Of a DNA stretch of 64,000 nt, positions 9,549 through 17,937 are shown piece by piece. Position numbers and translations under genes: made by a program. Every line of letters starts with the position of its first letter. Position 1 is the first letter of the stretch. The notes below the pieces were generated by a model. That model did not search any database. It had not been told where the DNA came from and saw only the letters and a program-made list of their open reading frames with translations. The stretch comes from Bradyrhizobium sediminis (GTDB lineage Bacteria > Pseudomonadota > Alphaproteobacteria > Rhizobiales > Xanthobacteraceae), in the NCBI RefSeq assembly GCF_018736085.1, contig NZ_CP076134.1:1994501-2058500 (forward strand). Direction: 5' to 3'.

Positions 9549-10328
9549 ATGAAAAAACTGGAGCTCGCATACGACCGCACCAATTTTTGGGAAGACTATT
9601 GGCGCGAACACGGCATCGATTATGATGAGTTCCGCGACCTTGACATGTATCCGATCCGTATGACTTTACGATACGTCCGGCCGGGTCAAGAGATACTCGA
9701 ATGCGGATGTGGCGCTGGGCGTGTGGTACGGCATCTTACCAAGCACAACTATAACATAGTTGGCTTGGAGTATGACGGCCGCATTGTCAATGAACTCAAA
9801 ACCTGCAGTCCGCAGTTAAAGATCATCGAGGGGGATGCCGCGGACATGCCTTTCGACGAAAATAGCTTTGACGTTTCTCTTTGCTTTGGAACTGTCGGAA
9901 CTCTGCACGGCAAGATGGCGGCTGCAGTGCAGGAATTGCGGCGAGTGACACGTCCTGGCGGCAAAATCGTGCTTTCCGTCATGCTGGACAATTCCGCTCG
10001 CCGACTGCAAAAACTGCTTAATAGGATAACGACACGGGGGGAGCCGGAATTTTATGCCTGGATGGACAGCGAGCAGGGATGGCGCGCCTATTTTGAGAGC
10101 TTCGGGTTCAGTGTCATAGATAGCGAGCCGATGGTTAGTCGATATAATGTTTACTACTGGACACCTATGCTCAGGGCTGGCGAGAAGACCAACCTCACTC
10201 TCGCTCGGGTTGATGACAGTGCTTACAGGCTAAATTTCCTTGGGCGTATCTTTTGGCAACTACACAGTACGATCCTGCGGCGCAGTCTTGCGGCGGCAAC
10301 AACCTTTGCTATGACCAATTTGAAGTAA
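9549..10328 (+). CDS. Class I SAM-dependent methyltransferase
   Basis: 259 residues. ILECGCGAGRVVRHL (motif I, about residue 48) binds SAM; IEGDAADMPFDENSFD holds the acidic motif II/III; VTRPGGKIVLSVM is the post-motif strand. This is a standard Methyltransf_11-type fold. The frame is open from 9525, but I chose the ATG at 9549, which follows a G-rich stretch and gives the normal N-terminus. It lies 27 bases after the radical SAM gene, so the two are likely co-transcribed. The methyl acceptor is probably a sugar or lipid-linked intermediate of the locus; nothing in the sequence fixes it. Confidence 0.8.
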   Translation: MKKLELAYDRTNFWEDYWREHGIDYDEFRDLDMYPIRMTLRYVRPGQEILECGCGAGRVVRHLTKHNYNIVGLEYDGRIVNELKTCSPQLKIIEGDAADMPFDENSFDVSLCFGTVGTLHGKMAAAVQELRRVTRPGGKIVLSVMLDNSARRLQKLLNRITTRGEPEFYAWMDSEQGWRAYFESFGFSVIDSEPMVSRYNVYYWTPMLRAGEKTNLTLARVDDSAYRLNFLGRIFWQLHSTILRRSLAAATTFAMTNLK

Positions 10329-10374
10329 CCATGTTGCGGTCGTCATGCCGTGGCTGATCTGGTGAGCAATAATT

Positions 10375-11220
10375 ATGATCGAGGCTAAATCTCAAATTTC
10401 CATCCACGACATTCACCGCTTCTGGAGCGACAATCCCTTGTTCGCCGAGGATGGCGCGCATGAGCTGGGTTCTCCGAGCTGGTTTGAGGAGCATGCAAAG
10501 ATCGTAATAAACGACGGCTACGCGGGTCATTTTGACAGCCGTATTCTGCCCCCGCCCGAAAACTGTGGGCGAGTGCTCGATCTCGGATGTGGGCCGGGGT
10601 TTTGGACTGTCGAACTTTTGCGCCGCTGCAAGATCGATTCGATGACTTCGGCGGACCTCACCGAACGAGCGTTGGAGTTGGCTAAGGCACGACTTGCCCA
10701 CTATGGGCTTGCGGCTGAGCACAGAATTGAGAACGCCGAGGCGATGACTTTTTCTAACGCCAGCTTCGACCATGTGAACTGCCAAGGTGTTATCCATCAT
10801 ACGCCAAATACTTCAGCTTGCGTCGCTGAGATAGCGCGCGTTCTGCGTTCCGGCGGAACGGCGAGCATTTCCGTCTATTATCGCAACGTTGTGCTTCGTC
10901 ATTGGCACAGTATTGGCGCAATAGGCGGAGCACTGGCAAGCATGGGCGCCAAGTTACGTGGGCGCGGTCGAGAGGGAATTTATCGCGAACGGGATGCTGA
11001 TGAGATTGTCCGTCTCTATGACGGTTCCGAAAACCCAATCGGTAAATCCTACGACAGGTCGCAGTTTCAAGCCCTTCTTCAGCCTCACTTTGAAGTTGAG
11101 AAAATATACTACCATTTCTTTCCTGCGCGCTCTTTGCCATTTGCAATCCCGCGATTGGTACACCGTGTTCTTGACGCTCGGCTCCCGTTCATGATCTTCG
11201 CCAACGTTCGTAAGCACTAG
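10375..11220 (+). CDS. Class I SAM-dependent methyltransferase
   Basis: 281 residues. VLDLGCGPGFWTVELL (about residue 66) is the SAM-binding motif I, and NCQGVIHHTPNT followed by RVLRSGGTASISVYYRN gives the later motifs of the UbiE/Methyltransf_11 type. A GGTGAG element 8 bases before the ATG supports the start. Third gene of the radical SAM operon. Its TAG stop overlaps the TAG stop of the convergent flippase-like gene through a shared CTAG, so there is no room for a terminator between them. The C-terminal 90 residues are not obviously homologous to the family core and may bind the acceptor. Confidence 0.8.
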   Translation: MIEAKSQISIHDIHRFWSDNPLFAEDGAHELGSPSWFEEHAKIVINDGYAGHFDSRILPPPENCGRVLDLGCGPGFWTVELLRRCKIDSMTSADLTERALELAKARLAHYGLAAEHRIENAEAMTFSNASFDHVNCQGVIHHTPNTSACVAEIARVLRSGGTASISVYYRNVVLRHWHSIGAIGGALASMGAKLRGRGREGIYRERDADEIVRLYDGSENPIGKSYDRSQFQALLQPHFEVEKIYYHFFPARSLPFAIPRLVHRVLDARLPFMIFANVRKH

Positions 11221-12242
11221 CGTCGGCGCATGCCTTTGATTGCTACGATTGCGTCGCTGGAAAGCTGCCCGACGCCCATCGACCGTCGCAACATGATGAC
11301 AGGACCAAGGACGGCCGCCGGTAGCAACTCGGCTACATGCAGCACGATTGCGAAGGCCAGCGCCTGATTAAACCCAACCCCACGGCTCTGCAGAACATAG
11401 ACAACAGCAGCTTCGAACATTCCCAGTCCTGCTGGTAGCGCCGGGATCGCGCTCGCAAGCACTATTGCACCAAATACCAGGGTCACCTCGGGCAGCGAAA
11501 GACTTCGCATGGGCAGGAGGTGAAAGAACAAAGCCAATGCCGCAAGGTGAGCCAGCCAGCTTCCGGCTGTCAGCAGCGCAGCACGTGCTATGATGTCGCG
11601 CTTCAATATTGTGACGATGTGTCTGCATTGCCTCTCGATGAAACGGGCAAATGGACTGTGACGACCGGCGAGTCGCTTCGACAGCAGGGTGGCGCACGGG
11701 CGAAGCACAAACAATGCTGTGAGCCCGCCAATTGGTAGGGCAATCACAAGTGTCCCACCGACGTTCAGCATGCCAGCGACACCCGTGGCGGCAATAGCGC
11801 CCACAAATACGACATCGAATAAACGCTCAATGAGCACCGCCGAAAGGCCATGCGCGAGTGGAACGCCAAGTCGCGATCGCAGATAGGTTGCCTTTACAAG
11901 TTCCGCGATTCGCCCCGGCGTGACGATATTGAGTGCCGCCGACAGGATAATGGCCTCGACGGCGATCAGCAATGGAATTGGCGGCTTGCGTACAAGGATT
12001 GCGTGCCGCCTTGCATACCAAAGATGTCCTGTGATCATCGGGATCTGGAACAGGATGGCGGCCCAGACTAAAGTCCGATCGAACGAGAGCCTGAGGCTAG
12101 CGAAATCGATCTGGCGCGCGAGCAAGATCACGACCAAGATGACAAGCGCGAACCGCAGCAGCGTGGCGTACCCAGAGAAATGTCCCTGAGGTCTATCGGA
12201 GTCTTCAACGACGGAGACGTCTTGATTATTGCCGGACAGCAT
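11217..12242 (-). CDS. Flippase-like integral membrane protein (LPG-synthase TM/UPF0104 family)
   Basis: About 341 residues with 7-8 predicted membrane helices. Family signs are NIVTPGRIAELVKATYLRSR near residue 115 and the helix with LASAIPALPAGLGMFEAAVV near residue 265. This family comprises the membrane part of lysylphosphatidylglycerol synthase and the AglD-like proteins often found in glycan loci. The role in lipid-linked sugar handling is inferred. The frame is open from 12326; the ATG at 12242 has AGAGG 5 bases upstream and is preferred. Last gene of the minus-strand operon that starts with the amidotransferase at 14671. Confidence 0.75.
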   Translation of the reverse strand: MLSGNNQDVSVVEDSDRPQGHFSGYATLLRFALVILVVILLARQIDFASLRLSFDRTLVWAAILFQIPMITGHLWYARRHAILVRKPPIPLLIAVEAIILSAALNIVTPGRIAELVKATYLRSRLGVPLAHGLSAVLIERLFDVVFVGAIAATGVAGMLNVGGTLVIALPIGGLTALFVLRPCATLLSKRLAGRHSPFARFIERQCRHIVTILKRDIIARAALLTAGSWLAHLAALALFFHLLPMRSLSLPEVTLVFGAIVLASAIPALPAGLGMFEAAVVYVLQSRGVGFNQALAFAIVLHVAELLPAAVLGPVIMLRRSMGVGQLSSDAIVAIKGMRRR

Positions 12243-12381
12243 ACAACCTCTGACCTGCTCCCCGATTTTGCAAACTGGAAACTGTTGGAAAATTGGGGTG
12301 ATAAGGTGGATTGCCCCTATGTGCATTTGAATCGAAAGATAACGATGGGGGTGGAACAGTCTTCAACCAGAGAGCATATCG

Positions 12382-13527
12382 TTATTCCTTGACTTGCTTA
12401 GTCTTCAGCAGATCGCGGTAGAGTCCAACTAGTTTCTTTGACTCTTGCTCCCAGTTATATTTGTCTTTGACTGCTTTTTGTCCGTCTTTGCCCATGGCTT
12501 CGGCTTCGACCGGATGCTCAAGGATCCAGCGAAGTGCATCGGCGATCGCCTTCGGATTGAGCGGATCAACAAGAAGACCGCATTCCGCGCCTCCGACAAT
12601 TTCTCGCCACAAGGGGAAATCGGAGGCAATAACGGGAAGGCCGGCAGACATGTATTCGAACATTTTGACTGGCAACGCATCGAGATAGTTAATGACCGGA
12701 TGCAGAAGGACCAGTCCTGCCCTCGAACTGCCGAACAGACGGGCGATTGCCGACCGGTCGATGCTTCCGCAATAGTTGATCTTCGACCAAGCAGGCAGCC
12801 GGTGCAGTTCGTCCGCAAAACTGGGCGGGCTTACTTCACCCGCCATTTGAAGAGTAACTTCGGGCTGATCAGAAAACCATTCAAGGGCTCTCACCATTTC
12901 CTTAACGCCGCGGATTTCAGCGATCCCGCCGACATAAACAAATTTGTTAGGCCTCTGATCGTAAGGCTGCGGCTCGGCAAGCACGAGTTCAGATTGGATC
13001 GGGAAATTCTGCACAAGCACCGTCTTCGCCGATGGAAATCGGGCGGCGATAGTTGGCGTGGCGGCGACGATGCCGGAAAAAGTTGCTGCAGCAAGCCATT
13101 CCATCGCCGCAATGGCCTTGCCGACCGGCCAGCGGAAATACACCGGGATCCAGTGCTTGCTCATGGTTTGGCGTGGGGCGTCCTCGTGAACGTCATAGAC
13201 GACCTGGCATCCGAACAGGCGCAGCAACAGCCCCAGCGGGATCAGCTCCGGATCGTGAAAGTGAACGAGTCTCGGTTTGGCGCGACGAAGAAATTTGAAC
13301 GCCCGGCAGTTTCCAGCCAGCGAGCGCTTCAATCGACTTCCGGGCAACTTGCCGAGATCGTAAATTGCCGGGCTACCCGGATTGTGGCGGTCGCCGAGCC
13401 CGTCCGCAACGACAAGGCTGACGTCTTCGGCGAGCGCGGAGAACAGGGTTTGAACTTGCTTGACAAAGATGCGCGTATCGGCCCGCGGGTGAACGGTGCT
13501 CAGGTGCACCAGCTGCAGCTTTTTCAT
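12382..13527 (-). CDS. Glycosyltransferase family 4 (GT-B fold)
   Basis: 381 residues. The C-terminal Rossmann half contains FVYVGGIAEIRGVKEMV and the retaining-GT4 signature KMFEYMSAGLPVIASDFPLW, including the nucleotide-diphosphate-sugar binding Glu environment. The N-terminal half has HFHDPELIPLG, common in GT4 sugar transferases. It acts at the cytoplasmic face of the membrane, adding one sugar of the repeat unit; donor and linkage cannot be told. Seven bases separate its start from the stop of the amidotransferase gene upstream, so they are co-transcribed. 140 bases separate it from the flippase-like gene downstream. Confidence 0.85.
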   Translation of the reverse strand: MKKLQLVHLSTVHPRADTRIFVKQVQTLFSALAEDVSLVVADGLGDRHNPGSPAIYDLGKLPGSRLKRSLAGNCRAFKFLRRAKPRLVHFHDPELIPLGLLLRLFGCQVVYDVHEDAPRQTMSKHWIPVYFRWPVGKAIAAMEWLAAATFSGIVAATPTIAARFPSAKTVLVQNFPIQSELVLAEPQPYDQRPNKFVYVGGIAEIRGVKEMVRALEWFSDQPEVTLQMAGEVSPPSFADELHRLPAWSKINYCGSIDRSAIARLFGSSRAGLVLLHPVINYLDALPVKMFEYMSAGLPVIASDFPLWREIVGGAECGLLVDPLNPKAIADALRWILEHPVEAEAMGKDGQKAVKDKYNWEQESKKLVGLYRDLLKTKQVKE

Positions 13528-13534
13528 GTCCAGC

Positions 13535-14671
13535 TCAGGAATAGACTTTGACTTCCCGACCGAGCGCCCGTTGGATCAGGCCCTGGACCTTCTTGAGCAA
13601 CCTGTAGCGTCCGTCCCATGTAGGAAAATCCGTATGGTGGTGCGACTGAGCGGTCAGGTAGCTGTCGAACTGCTCGCGCGTAATTCTGAGCTTTTTGCAG
13701 AAATACTCGATGTCGGTCTCAAGTTCTTCAGGATCGTAGAGTGGTTCCTGCAGCTTCGCCAGCGCCTCATCGCGGGTCATTTGGCCCGAGACAATGAGGC
13801 TGGAGAAATGCGGCCTGCGCTTGTCGTAGCCGAATTTGATCGGCAAATAGTAATTCTGGAACAGTTTTGTAAACAGCGACTCGCCGTGCTTTCTGGGGTA
13901 GGCGCGCCACCCGATTTCCTCGAGCTCCTTGACGGCAAGCTGCTTATCGTAAGGCATGAAGTTAAGCGGGCGTACCGTCCGCATCCTTTTGATAAAGGGA
14001 TACCAGAAATAGTAATCGAAGAAGCCGATGGTGCTGTAAGTCTCTAGCGGCCGTTCGCCATACTTCGCGTGAATTGCCTTCAGGTTGATCGCATCCATCG
14101 CGCTGCCATGCCAGGCCTGCGGAAAAATGCCTTCGGTCGCCAGGTTGCCGCCGCTGAGGATGTACCGGATGTTGTTGCTAGTCGCGAAGTGATAGAGGCT
14201 CGCAAAGAAAACGTGGTCCTGCGGAACGTCCTGATTGGCAACACCGGCCTTGAGGTAAGCAACCTGCAGATCCCGCATTTCCTCCCAGTCGACGACGTGG
14301 GTGTGCAGGTCGAAATTGCAGTGCTTGACGATCTTTTCGATGTTGGCGACGGCGAGTTCGCTGTTCCAGCCGGCATCGACGTGCACCACCAGCGGGCGCA
14401 ATTTCCAGTCCCTGACTTTCAGCGCCATATATGAGCTGTCGACCCCGCCGCTGAGGCCGAGGATGCAGTCATATTCCTGACCGTGTCCGGCAAGACGGAT
14501 CTGCTCGCAGGTAGCCGCCCATTTCTTGGCGCCAACCTCGTTGGGAAACCACTCGAGCCGCGTCACCTCGTCGAATTTGCGGCAGTGGTTGCAGACCCCC
14601 TGCGCATCGAATGCGATTTCAGGATCGCTCGTATCCATGACGCATCGAGAGCACTGCTGATACTGTGGCAC
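13535..14671 (-). CDS. wbpG: N-acetyl sugar amidotransferase (WbpG/PseA-type)
   Basis: 378 residues. An N-terminal zinc-binding pair (CSRC and CNHC, residues 7-33) is followed by the ATP-pyrophosphatase P-loop LGLSGGVDSSY, which adenylates the acetamido carbonyl so that ammonia can convert it to an acetamidino group. In Pseudomonas aeruginosa O5 WbpG works with HisH2 and HisF2 homologues, and such a pair is present here at 30197-31578. The frame is open to 14860, but the family begins close to the CSRC motif. I use the GTG at 14671, with weak Shine-Dalgarno support. It heads the minus-strand operon with a GT4 and a flippase-like protein. The alternative assignment is the PseA/LegA branch, but no pseudaminic or legionaminic acid genes are seen. 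Confidence 0.85.
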   Translation of the reverse strand: MPQYQQCSRCVMDTSDPEIAFDAQGVCNHCRKFDEVTRLEWFPNEVGAKKWAATCEQIRLAGHGQEYDCILGLSGGVDSSYMALKVRDWKLRPLVVHVDAGWNSELAVANIEKIVKHCNFDLHTHVVDWEEMRDLQVAYLKAGVANQDVPQDHVFFASLYHFATSNNIRYILSGGNLATEGIFPQAWHGSAMDAINLKAIHAKYGERPLETYSTIGFFDYYFWYPFIKRMRTVRPLNFMPYDKQLAVKELEEIGWRAYPRKHGESLFTKLFQNYYLPIKFGYDKRRPHFSSLIVSGQMTRDEALAKLQEPLYDPEELETDIEYFCKKLRITREQFDSYLTAQSHHHTDFPTWDGRYRLLKKVQGLIQRALGREVKVYS

Positions 14672-14962
14672 GGAGATTTCTCGCTCGAGGAATTGAATGT
14701 TTGACGCTTTACTGCGGCTGGTCGATGCCTGCAACGAAAAGCTATGACTTAATGGGCCGAATCGCAACGGGCCGGTCAGGATCAGGCGGATTGGCGGTCC
14801 AATGTGGCCAGCGCGAGCGAGCCCGGGCTGCGTGATGGGGCCGAACCGTATTTGGCTCAAACAAGCCGACGGGGTTGCCGCGAGACCCCATGGAACCGCT
14901 ATAATGTATGCGGGCGTCGTGTTACAAGCGCCGAAGCTCGGTGGTTAGAGCGCTTCGAGGTC

Positions 14963-16387
14963 ATGACTATTTCGCTGCAATTCCTGCGCCATACTGCGAT
15001 TTTGATGGGCGGTACGGCATTGGCGCAGGCGCTGGCATTGCTAGCGGCGCCTGTGTTGACCCGGCTTTATCAGCCCGCCGAGTTCGGGTTGTTTTCAGCG
15101 ATCGCCGCCGCTGCCGCAATTCTCTCGATCGTTTCGACGCTGCGCTACGAGCTTGCTATCGTCCTTCCCAAGAGCGAGGCTGAAGCTGTCGGTCTCGCGC
15201 TGATCGCGGTCCTAACGACGCTGGTCATCACTGCTGCGGCCGTCTTCTTGCCTTGGCTGCTGCCTTCAACGGCTGCGCGGCTTCTGGGCCCGCTCGCGAA
15301 CTACTGGTGGCCGGTTCCGCTGCTGGCAGTGCTGATGGCATCGACCCAGATCCTGAATTGTATCGCCAACCGTCAAAGATCTTACGGTTCGATCGCTGCT
15401 GGATTGCTGTTTCAGCAAGCCGGAACCGCGGGTTTCTCGATCCTGATCGCCGCGTTTGCGCTGTTCGCCCATGGCCTCGTGATTGGCCGGCTGGCAGGCC
15501 AGGTTTGTGCCGTGGTAACTCTTGCGGTGGCGCTGAAATTATGCTTCGCCGCGCGCGGGTCACTCGATTGGCCGCTGATCCGGGACGTCGCGTCGCGGTA
15601 TCGGCAGTTTCCGATCTTCAATGTCCCGTATAGCCTGTTTGGTGCTGTATCGAAGGAATTCGTCATTCTCGCCTTCACCGCGGTGAGTCACCTGCCGGCC
15701 GCCGGCTACTACGGTCTGGCACGCATGGTGCTGACTGCGCCGATCAGTTTTCTGTCGTCCTCGCTCAGTCAGGTTTTCTACAAGGAGGCGGCTGCCAGCA
15801 TCGGTTCCCCGGAATTCGAGCGCTTGATGCTCGGTCTGCTTCGCACCATCGCCGTGGCACTGGCTCCGGCCTTCGTCTTTGCGTGGTTCTGGAGTCCGTT
15901 GGCCTTCGAATTCATTTTCGGATCGCAATGGCGGGAGGCGGGACAGTACGCCTCGATTTTGATGCCGATTGCATTCCTATCACTGTTCACGAGCTGGCCT
16001 GAACGTATTTTCGAAGTTCGGGGAAAGCAGCAATATGCGCTGGCGATCCAGGCGACTTTCGATATTTGCTCGCTGCTTGTGATCGTCGTCCTTCTGAGCA
16101 AGGGCTATTCGGAAATGGCGGTGGTACGCTCATATGTGACGATCCAGATCGGCTATCACCTGAGCTATCTGTTCGCGGTGTTCGTTTTCGCAGGATTGGG
16201 CGCTCGGCAATATTGTGGCTTTCTGTCGTTGCTGACATTGGGAGTGGGGGTTTCCCTCGCAATCCAGTTTCCGATTCAGTACTACCTCTCGCAGGATTAC
16301 TCCGGAATGTTGTTCGCGGCCTTGGCGGCCATTGCAGTGGCGGCGCCGAGCGGGATCTATTTCGTCAAATATCGAACGCGGCCCTGA
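14963..16387 (+). CDS. Wzx-like polysaccharide flippase (MOP superfamily)
   Basis: 474 residues with about 12-14 hydrophobic helices and only short loops. The N-terminus (LMGGTALAQALALLAAPVLTRL) is the standard first helix of the polysaccharide-transport/MOP family, followed by YQPAEFGLFS. The protein would carry the finished lipid-linked repeat unit across the inner membrane. The frame is open from 14804, but the upstream 53 codons are not hydrophobic and lie in the divergent promoter region shared with the amidotransferase gene. The ATG at 14963, just after CGAGG, restores the family N-terminus. First gene of a four-gene operon. Confidence 0.8.
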   Translation: MTISLQFLRHTAILMGGTALAQALALLAAPVLTRLYQPAEFGLFSAIAAAAAILSIVSTLRYELAIVLPKSEAEAVGLALIAVLTTLVITAAAVFLPWLLPSTAARLLGPLANYWWPVPLLAVLMASTQILNCIANRQRSYGSIAAGLLFQQAGTAGFSILIAAFALFAHGLVIGRLAGQVCAVVTLAVALKLCFAARGSLDWPLIRDVASRYRQFPIFNVPYSLFGAVSKEFVILAFTAVSHLPAAGYYGLARMVLTAPISFLSSSLSQVFYKEAAASIGSPEFERLMLGLLRTIAVALAPAFVFAWFWSPLAFEFIFGSQWREAGQYASILMPIAFLSLFTSWPERIFEVRGKQQYALAIQATFDICSLLVIVVLLSKGYSEMAVVRSYVTIQIGYHLSYLFAVFVFAGLGARQYCGFLSLLTLGVGVSLAIQFPIQYYLSQDYSGMLFAALAAIAVAAPSGIYFVKYRTRP

Positions 16388-16522
16388 GCCAGCCCATCTT
16401 TCAATGCCCGAATTCTCGACGAGCGATGGATCGTCCCGGCACCCGGCGACGATTCAATTGCTCGTCCTGCGCGACTGACGTATGCAGGGCGCTCACGCTA
16501 TTAGCCTAGTTGGGCGATCATC

Positions 16523-17782
16523 ATGAATGTCTGGATCGTTGCGGTCGGTGAGCCCTTGCCTATCGAGCAAAGCAATGAACGTCTTCTGCGGGCCGGCATT
16601 TTTTCGAAGATGCTGGCCGCGCGGGGCCATCAGGTGACTTGGTGGACCTCGACCTTCCTGCACATGAAGAAGCGCCATTTGTTCGACTCGGATCGCGTGG
16701 TCGAGGTGGAACCTGGCGTTCGGATGCGGCTGCTTCATGGATTAGCTTATGACAGCAATGTGTCATTGCGGCGGCTGATCGACCATTGGATCATCGGGCG
16801 GAAATTTGCCGGGCAGGCGGCGAGCGAACCCCGACCCGATCTGATTTTGTGCTCGTTCCCTACTATCGAGTTGAGCCTCGAGGCCGTAAAGTACGGTAGG
16901 CGCGAATCTGTTCCAGTGGTTCTCGACGTCCGCGACCTTTGGCCGGATATCTTCGTTGCGCTCGCCCCAAGAGGCCTTCGATCCCTCGTGCGGCTCGTTC
17001 TTGCGCCCTATTTTTCTATGACGCGGCGGGCCTTCGAGGGAGCCTCAACGGTGGTTGCGATCAACGAGGGGTTCGTCGACTGGGGCGTGAAACGAGCGGG
17101 ACGGATGCGAACCAGCCGCGATCGCGCTTTCCCGATGGGGTATCCCGACGTCGAACCTTCCGAGGGTGCGATCACTATTGCGGGGAAATTTTGGAATGAC
17201 CTCGGCGTCGCCGGAGATGGCGTGTTCAAGGCCATTTTCGTTGGCAATATCGGGCGTCAGTTCGAATTCGAGCCGATCGTCGAGGTTGCCCGCCGCATGG
17301 CATGCGAACCGGTGCAATTCATCATCTGCGGAACCGGAAACTTCAGCGAAACGCTCTTACGTCTTTCGAAAGAATTGCCGAACATCCTGCTTCCGGGCTG
17401 GGTCGGTTCCGATGAGATTTGGACGCTGATGAGGATGTCGCAGGTTGGTCTTGCTCCCTACCATGCGGAAGAGAGCTTCACTCACAGCCTGCCTAACAAG
17501 GCGCTTGAGTATTTTTCCGCCGGTCTACCGATGATTTCCAGCCTTCCCGGTGCGCTGCAGACTCTTCTCGAAACCGCGCAGTGCGGCGTGACTTACGCCA
17601 ATCGGGATGCGGATGCGCTCGAGGCCGCGTTGCGTCGGCTGCTTTTCGATCCGGATTTGCGGCAACGCCTGGGGGACAATGCGAGGGCGCTCTTCAAATC
17701 GCAATTTTCGGCCGCTCATGTCTATTCGGAAATGATCGATCATCTTGAGACCCTGTTGGCCGCCAAGTCCGCTCCGACATAA
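16523..17782 (+). CDS. Glycosyltransferase family 4 (WbuB-like)
   Basis: 419 residues of GT-B fold. LDVRDLWPDIFV near residue 140 is shared with WbuB/L-fucosamine-type and related GT4 enzymes that act on amino sugars. KAIFVGNIGRQFEFEP starts the second Rossmann domain, and SLPNKALEYFSAGLPMISS near residue 322 carries the donor-binding motif. It lies 135 bases after the flippase and 155 before the polymerase in the same direction. It probably transfers an N-acetylated or uronic amino sugar, in keeping with the ManNAc3NAcA genes; this is inference from family and context. Confidence 0.82.
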   Translation: MNVWIVAVGEPLPIEQSNERLLRAGIFSKMLAARGHQVTWWTSTFLHMKKRHLFDSDRVVEVEPGVRMRLLHGLAYDSNVSLRRLIDHWIIGRKFAGQAASEPRPDLILCSFPTIELSLEAVKYGRRESVPVVLDVRDLWPDIFVALAPRGLRSLVRLVLAPYFSMTRRAFEGASTVVAINEGFVDWGVKRAGRMRTSRDRAFPMGYPDVEPSEGAITIAGKFWNDLGVAGDGVFKAIFVGNIGRQFEFEPIVEVARRMACEPVQFIICGTGNFSETLLRLSKELPNILLPGWVGSDEIWTLMRMSQVGLAPYHAEESFTHSLPNKALEYFSAGLPMISSLPGALQTLLETAQCGVTYANRDADALEAALRRLLFDPDLRQRLGDNARALFKSQFSAAHVYSEMIDHLETLLAAKSAPT

Positions 17783-17846
17783 ATGACGCCGAGCTCAGAA
17801 AACTGATCCCTTCTGTAGCGAAATTCGCTTTTGTTTAGCCAATTAG

Positions 17847-17867
17847 CCAAAATCGGAAAGATTTTGG
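17847..17867. promoter_or_regulatory. Perfect 8-bp inverted repeat upstream of the polymerase gene
   Basis: CCAAAATC at 17847-17854 is followed by a 5-base loop and GATTTTGG at 17860-17867. It lies 70 bases before the polymerase start and 65 after the GT4 stop. No T-run follows, so it is a weak candidate for a terminator. It may be an operator or an RNA hairpin that tunes polymerase expression. No function is proven. Confidence 0.35.
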
Positions 17868-17937
17868 TCCCATATAGCCGATTCCGCCTTCCGCTTGAGT
17901 TGCAATGGAGCTATTAACTCGCTTAAGGGGGAGGGGG

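Noticed and set aside
8274..9611. Long N-terminal extension of the FemAB-like frame
   Set aside because: It runs antisense to the radical SAM gene, which has clear motifs; the FemAB family start is at 8273.
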